Of a DNA stretch of 64,000 nt, positions 61,613-64,000 are shown in pieces; position 1 is the stretch's first letter, and every line of letters starts with the position of its first letter. The translations under genes were made by a program, and so were the position numbers. The stretch comes from JAJDXW01 sp965243335 (GTDB lineage Bacteria > Pseudomonadota > Gammaproteobacteria > HK1), in contig OZ251545.1 in NCBI GenBank assembly GCA_965243335.1, positions 3,968,001 through 4,032,000 on the forward strand. The letters are read 5' to 3'. The notes beneath the pieces were generated by a model. The model was given only the letters and a program-made list of their open reading frames with translations. It was not told the origin of the DNA and made no database searches.

Positions 61613-61930
61613 CGAAGAGATCGGAGGAAGGTAACCGCGCGCTCCCTCAAGCGCCCGCGTTGCGCAATCCTGCACCGCCGGGCGTCCTCCGGCTTCGCGC
61701 GGGCAGGGCCGTACTTCGATCCAGCGCCCTCCCGGCGCCGATGGCGGCTTCGGACGCGGACGGTGCGCCGGCGCCGGGACGGTAGTATCGTTCCGAGCCG
61801 GTTGCCGCGCCCGGAGCGCGGCTCGGCAGCCGAGTGGGGCGGGCGGACCGCCGGGCGGCCCGGCTCGGCGAGCCACGCCCCGGCCGGTCGGGGGATCGTC
61901 AGCCGGCGGAACGTGGGGAGGGGAACGAGG
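61613..61930. other. Intergenic, no gene seen
   Basis: 318 GC-rich bases after the truncated DGQHR gene. It may contain the eroded 3' end of that gene, but no frame is convincing. Confidence 0.35.
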
Positions 61931-62644
61931 ATGACACGGCACACGGTGGTTTCGCACGACGAATGGGTGGCCGCCCGCAAGCGGCTGCTCGAGAGGGAGA
62001 AGGCGTTCACCCGGGAGCGCGACGCGCTCAGCCGGCTGCGCCGGGAGCTCCCCTGGGAGCGGGTGGAGAAGGCATACGTCTTCGACGGCCCGGACGGCGC
62101 TGAGACCCTGGCCGACCTCTTCGGCGGGCGGAGCCAGCTCATCGTCTACCACTTCATGTTCGACCCGGAGTGGGAGGAGGGCTGCAAGTCCTGCTCCTTC
62201 CTGGCCGACCACTACGAGCCAGCCATCGTCCATCTCGCCCAACGCGACGTGGCTCTGGCCACGGTCTCCCGCGCGCCGCTCGCGACGATCGAGGCGTTCC
62301 GGCGGCGCATGGGCTGGCGGTTCAAGTGGGTGTCGTCGTTCGGCAGCGACTTCAACCCGGACTACCAGGTGAGCTTCCCGCCGGAAGACGTCGCCCGCGG
62401 GGAGGTCTGCTACAACTACGCCGCCTCGGCGTTCCCGATGACCGAAGCCCCGGGGATCAGCGTGTTCTGCAAGGACGGCTCGGGGAGCGTGTTCCACACC
62501 TACTCGTCCTACGCGCGCGGGCTCGACATGTTCATCGGCGCCTACCACCTCCTCGACATCGCGCCCAAGGGCCGGGACGAGGACGATCTCGCCTTCAGCA
62601 TGGAGTGGCTCCGCCACCACGACCGCTACGAAGACGGGCCATGA
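61931..62644 (+). CDS. DUF899 family thioredoxin-like protein, 237 aa
   Basis: Matches DUF899: VVSHDEWVAARKRLLEREKA, YVFDGPDGAETLADLFGGRS, and the thioredoxin-fold core IVYHFMFDPEWEEGCKSCSF with the Cys85-x-x-Cys88 pair. Later blocks are FKWVSSFGSDFNPDYQVSF and GISVFCKDGSGSVFHTYSSY. The family is predicted to be dithiol-disulfide oxidoreductases; substrates are unknown. The ATG at 61931 follows a GGGGAACGAGG ribosome site. Confidence 0.9.
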   Translation: MTRHTVVSHDEWVAARKRLLEREKAFTRERDALSRLRRELPWERVEKAYVFDGPDGAETLADLFGGRSQLIVYHFMFDPEWEEGCKSCSFLADHYEPAIVHLAQRDVALATVSRAPLATIEAFRRRMGWRFKWVSSFGSDFNPDYQVSFPPEDVARGEVCYNYAASAFPMTEAPGISVFCKDGSGSVFHTYSSYARGLDMFIGAYHLLDIAPKGRDEDDLAFSMEWLRHHDRYEDGP

Positions 62645-62889
62645 CGACCGGCAGCCGGCGGCGCGTCCCTCGCACGCCGCGCCTCCGCCTCCCCCCTCCC
62701 GGAGGCTGCCCTTGGTCTGCGAACTCGATCCTTCCATTGAAACGGCCGGACCGTGCAAGTGATGGGTGATCCCGGATTCCGGCCGCCGGAGGACGCAGGG
62801 CGCGCGGAGCGGGCGCGGGAAGCTCGGGCGGCCCCTCGCCATCGGAGCCGCGGGCGGACCGGGGCGGCGGCCGGCGGGCGTGCTTCCGG

Positions 62890-64000
62890 TTGAGCACCGC
62901 CGCGCGCATCGCGTGGATCGCCGCCCTCGGGATGGCGGTGGGGGCGCTCGCCTCCCTGGCGGCCATCGGGTTCGTCGACCTCGTCTTCCTCCTCAACGAA
63001 TGGCTGCTCGTCTCGCCCCGCAGCCGTTTCATGCAGGAGGACGCGGCCCTGCTCGCCGCCGCCACCGTCTGCGTGCCGGCCGCGGGCGGGCTCGTCGTGG
63101 GGCTCGTGCACCGCTACCTCGTCCCCGAGCGGCGCCCCCACGGCCCCCCCGACCTCATTCGCGCCGTACAGGGGCTGGACGGCCGGATCCCGCCCCGCTC
63201 CGGCTTCCTCTCCGCCCTCACGAGCCTGGTCTCCCTCGGGGCTGGCGCATCCGTCGGGCAGTACGGCCCGCTCGCCCATCTCGGCGCGACCCTCGGCGCC
63301 CTCGTCGCCCGGATCAACCGGTACGCCGAGGGAACCGCGACCGTCTGGGTCGGCTGCGGGGTCGCGGCCGCGATATCGACCGCGTTCAACGCCCCCATCG
63401 CCGGGATCGTCTTCGCGCACGAGGTGATCCTCCGGCACTACTCCCTGCGCGCGTTCGCCCCCATTACCGTGGCCGCGACGATCGGCCACGTCATCGCCAA
63501 CGTGGTCTTCGAACGGCCTCCCCTGTTCCGGGTGGAGTCGGTGGCCGTGGGCTCCGCCCCGGAGTACCTGGGGTTCATCCTCATCGGGGTCGGCGGCGCC
63601 TTCGTCGCGGTCCTCTACATGCGCGCCATCCTCTGTTCCGGCCGGCTCGCCCGCCGGCTGCCGGTCGCGGACCCCCTCAAGCCGATGCTCGCCGGCGGCG
63701 CCCTGGGGGTCGCCGCCCTCTGGATGCCCGACATCCTCGGCATCGGCAAGGAGACCCTGCGCTTCGCGGTCATCGACCACGCGTTCGCCCCCGGCGAGCT
63801 CGCGTTCCTGCTCGTCGCCAAGGTCCTGGCCACCGCGCTCTGCATCGGCTTCGGGTTCGCGGGCGGGGTGTTCAGCCCGGCCCTCCTCACCGGCATCCTG
63901 TTCGGGGCGCTCGCCGGCAACGGCGCCGAGCTGCTCGCGGGCGACTTCCGGTCGGACGTCGCCATCTACGCCATCTGCGGCATGGTGGCGGTCGCGAGCG
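62890..64000 (+). CDS. CLC-family chloride channel/transporter, 3' end outside the window
   Basis: At least 370 codons continue past the window edge. CLC signatures: LGAGASVGQYGPLAHLGATL (helix N-terminus of the anion site), STAFNAPIAGIVFAHEVILR, and the second selectivity motif GFAGGVFSPALLTG. In the first motif the usual G-R/K-E-G-P reads G-Q-Y-G-P, so the gating glutamate is a tyrosine. The start is not certain: a TTG at 62890 overlaps the stop of a 43-codon mini-ORF (62762-62893), and the first ATG is at 62932. Confidence 0.85.
   Translation, partial: MSTAARIAWIAALGMAVGALASLAAIGFVDLVFLLNEWLLVSPRSRFMQEDAALLAAATVCVPAAGGLVVGLVHRYLVPERRPHGPPDLIRAVQGLDGRIPPRSGFLSALTSLVSLGAGASVGQYGPLAHLGATLGALVARINRYAEGTATVWVGCGVAAAISTAFNAPIAGIVFAHEVILRHYSLRAFAPITVAATIGHVIANVVFERPPLFRVESVAVGSAPEYLGFILIGVGGAFVAVLYMRAILCSGRLARRLPVADPLKPMLAGGALGVAALWMPDILGIGKETLRFAVIDHAFAPGELAFLLVAKVLATALCIGFGFAGGVFSPALLTGILFGALAGNGAELLAGDFRSDVAIYAICGMVAVAS

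Noticed and set aside
62762..62893. 43-codon ORF upstream of the CLC gene
   Set aside because: Arg/Ala-rich with no recognisable pattern; the stop overlapping a TTG is noted with the CLC gene, but coding is not supported.

Overview
The window looks like a chromosome segment from a high-GC gammaproteobacterium. The best evidence is the block at 43.5-55.5 kb: ychF, pth, rplY, prs, tRNA-Gln, ispE, lolB and a TPR gene on the minus strand, then prfA, prmC, moeB/thiF and ubiD on the plus strand. As I recall it, this is the gammaproteobacterial order, with one clear gap: hemA is missing just upstream of prfA. No 16S gene is present, so a finer placement is not possible. Many defence genes are decayed, and there are Uma2/Rpn-type genes and several families of REP-like palindromes. 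This is compatible with a host-associated or otherwise gene-shuffling lineage, but that is inference.

Layout. 0-0.85 kb: two small unknown genes. 1.3-4.8 kb: a duplicated Uma2 nuclease gene flanking an Rpn-type nuclease gene; one Uma2 copy has a 63-bp tandem repeat. 4.96-9.34 kb: a Dpp/Opp-type ABC importer written as two convergent pairs (permeases plus, ATPases minus). 9.48-23.45 kb: a defence island. It holds a PIN gene translationally coupled to a 2067-codon protein of lower GC with a PIN-like core, bracketed by a 130-bp direct repeat of a vapC 3' end. It then holds a minus-strand restriction operon (XamI-type methylase, a chimeric XamI/Mod-tail ORF, MNT and HEPN genes, a type III Res subunit, vapC). 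23.7-30.5 kb: radC, a Tat-exported peptide-type binding protein, and a minus-strand catabolic-looking cluster (LLM flavin oxidoreductase, M24 hydrolase, cupin, RidA). 30.7-32.8 kb: an N-terminally truncated DNA methyltransferase ending in a MITE-like element. 32.9-37.0 kb: a sugar-type ABC importer (binding protein and two permeases, no ATPase) with a cupin gene. 37.5-42.3 kb: a foreign-looking cassette of sigma-like factor, ParB-like nuclease, SNF2 ATPase, HhH-GPD glycosylase and cytosine methyltransferase, the last three truncated. 42.6-43.3 kb: a Phd/VapC pair. 43.5-55.5 kb: the housekeeping block. 55.5-64 kb: GST, SDR, DUF427, a broken methyltransferase-HNH gene, a third Uma2, a truncated DndB-like DGQHR protein, DUF899 and a CLC channel cut by the window end.

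How it fits together. Housekeeping genes are intact and tightly packed, with many ATGA/GTGA overlaps. Accessory genes sit in clusters between REP-like repeats and show repeated truncation at internal junctions: XamI::Mod tail, SNF2><HhH, methyltransferase/HNH, DGQHR, and DNA methyltransferase/MITE. The strongest candidates for undescribed biology are the operon at 9.77-16.95 kb and the sigma-ParB-SNF2-HhH-Dcm cassette at 37.7-41.7 kb.
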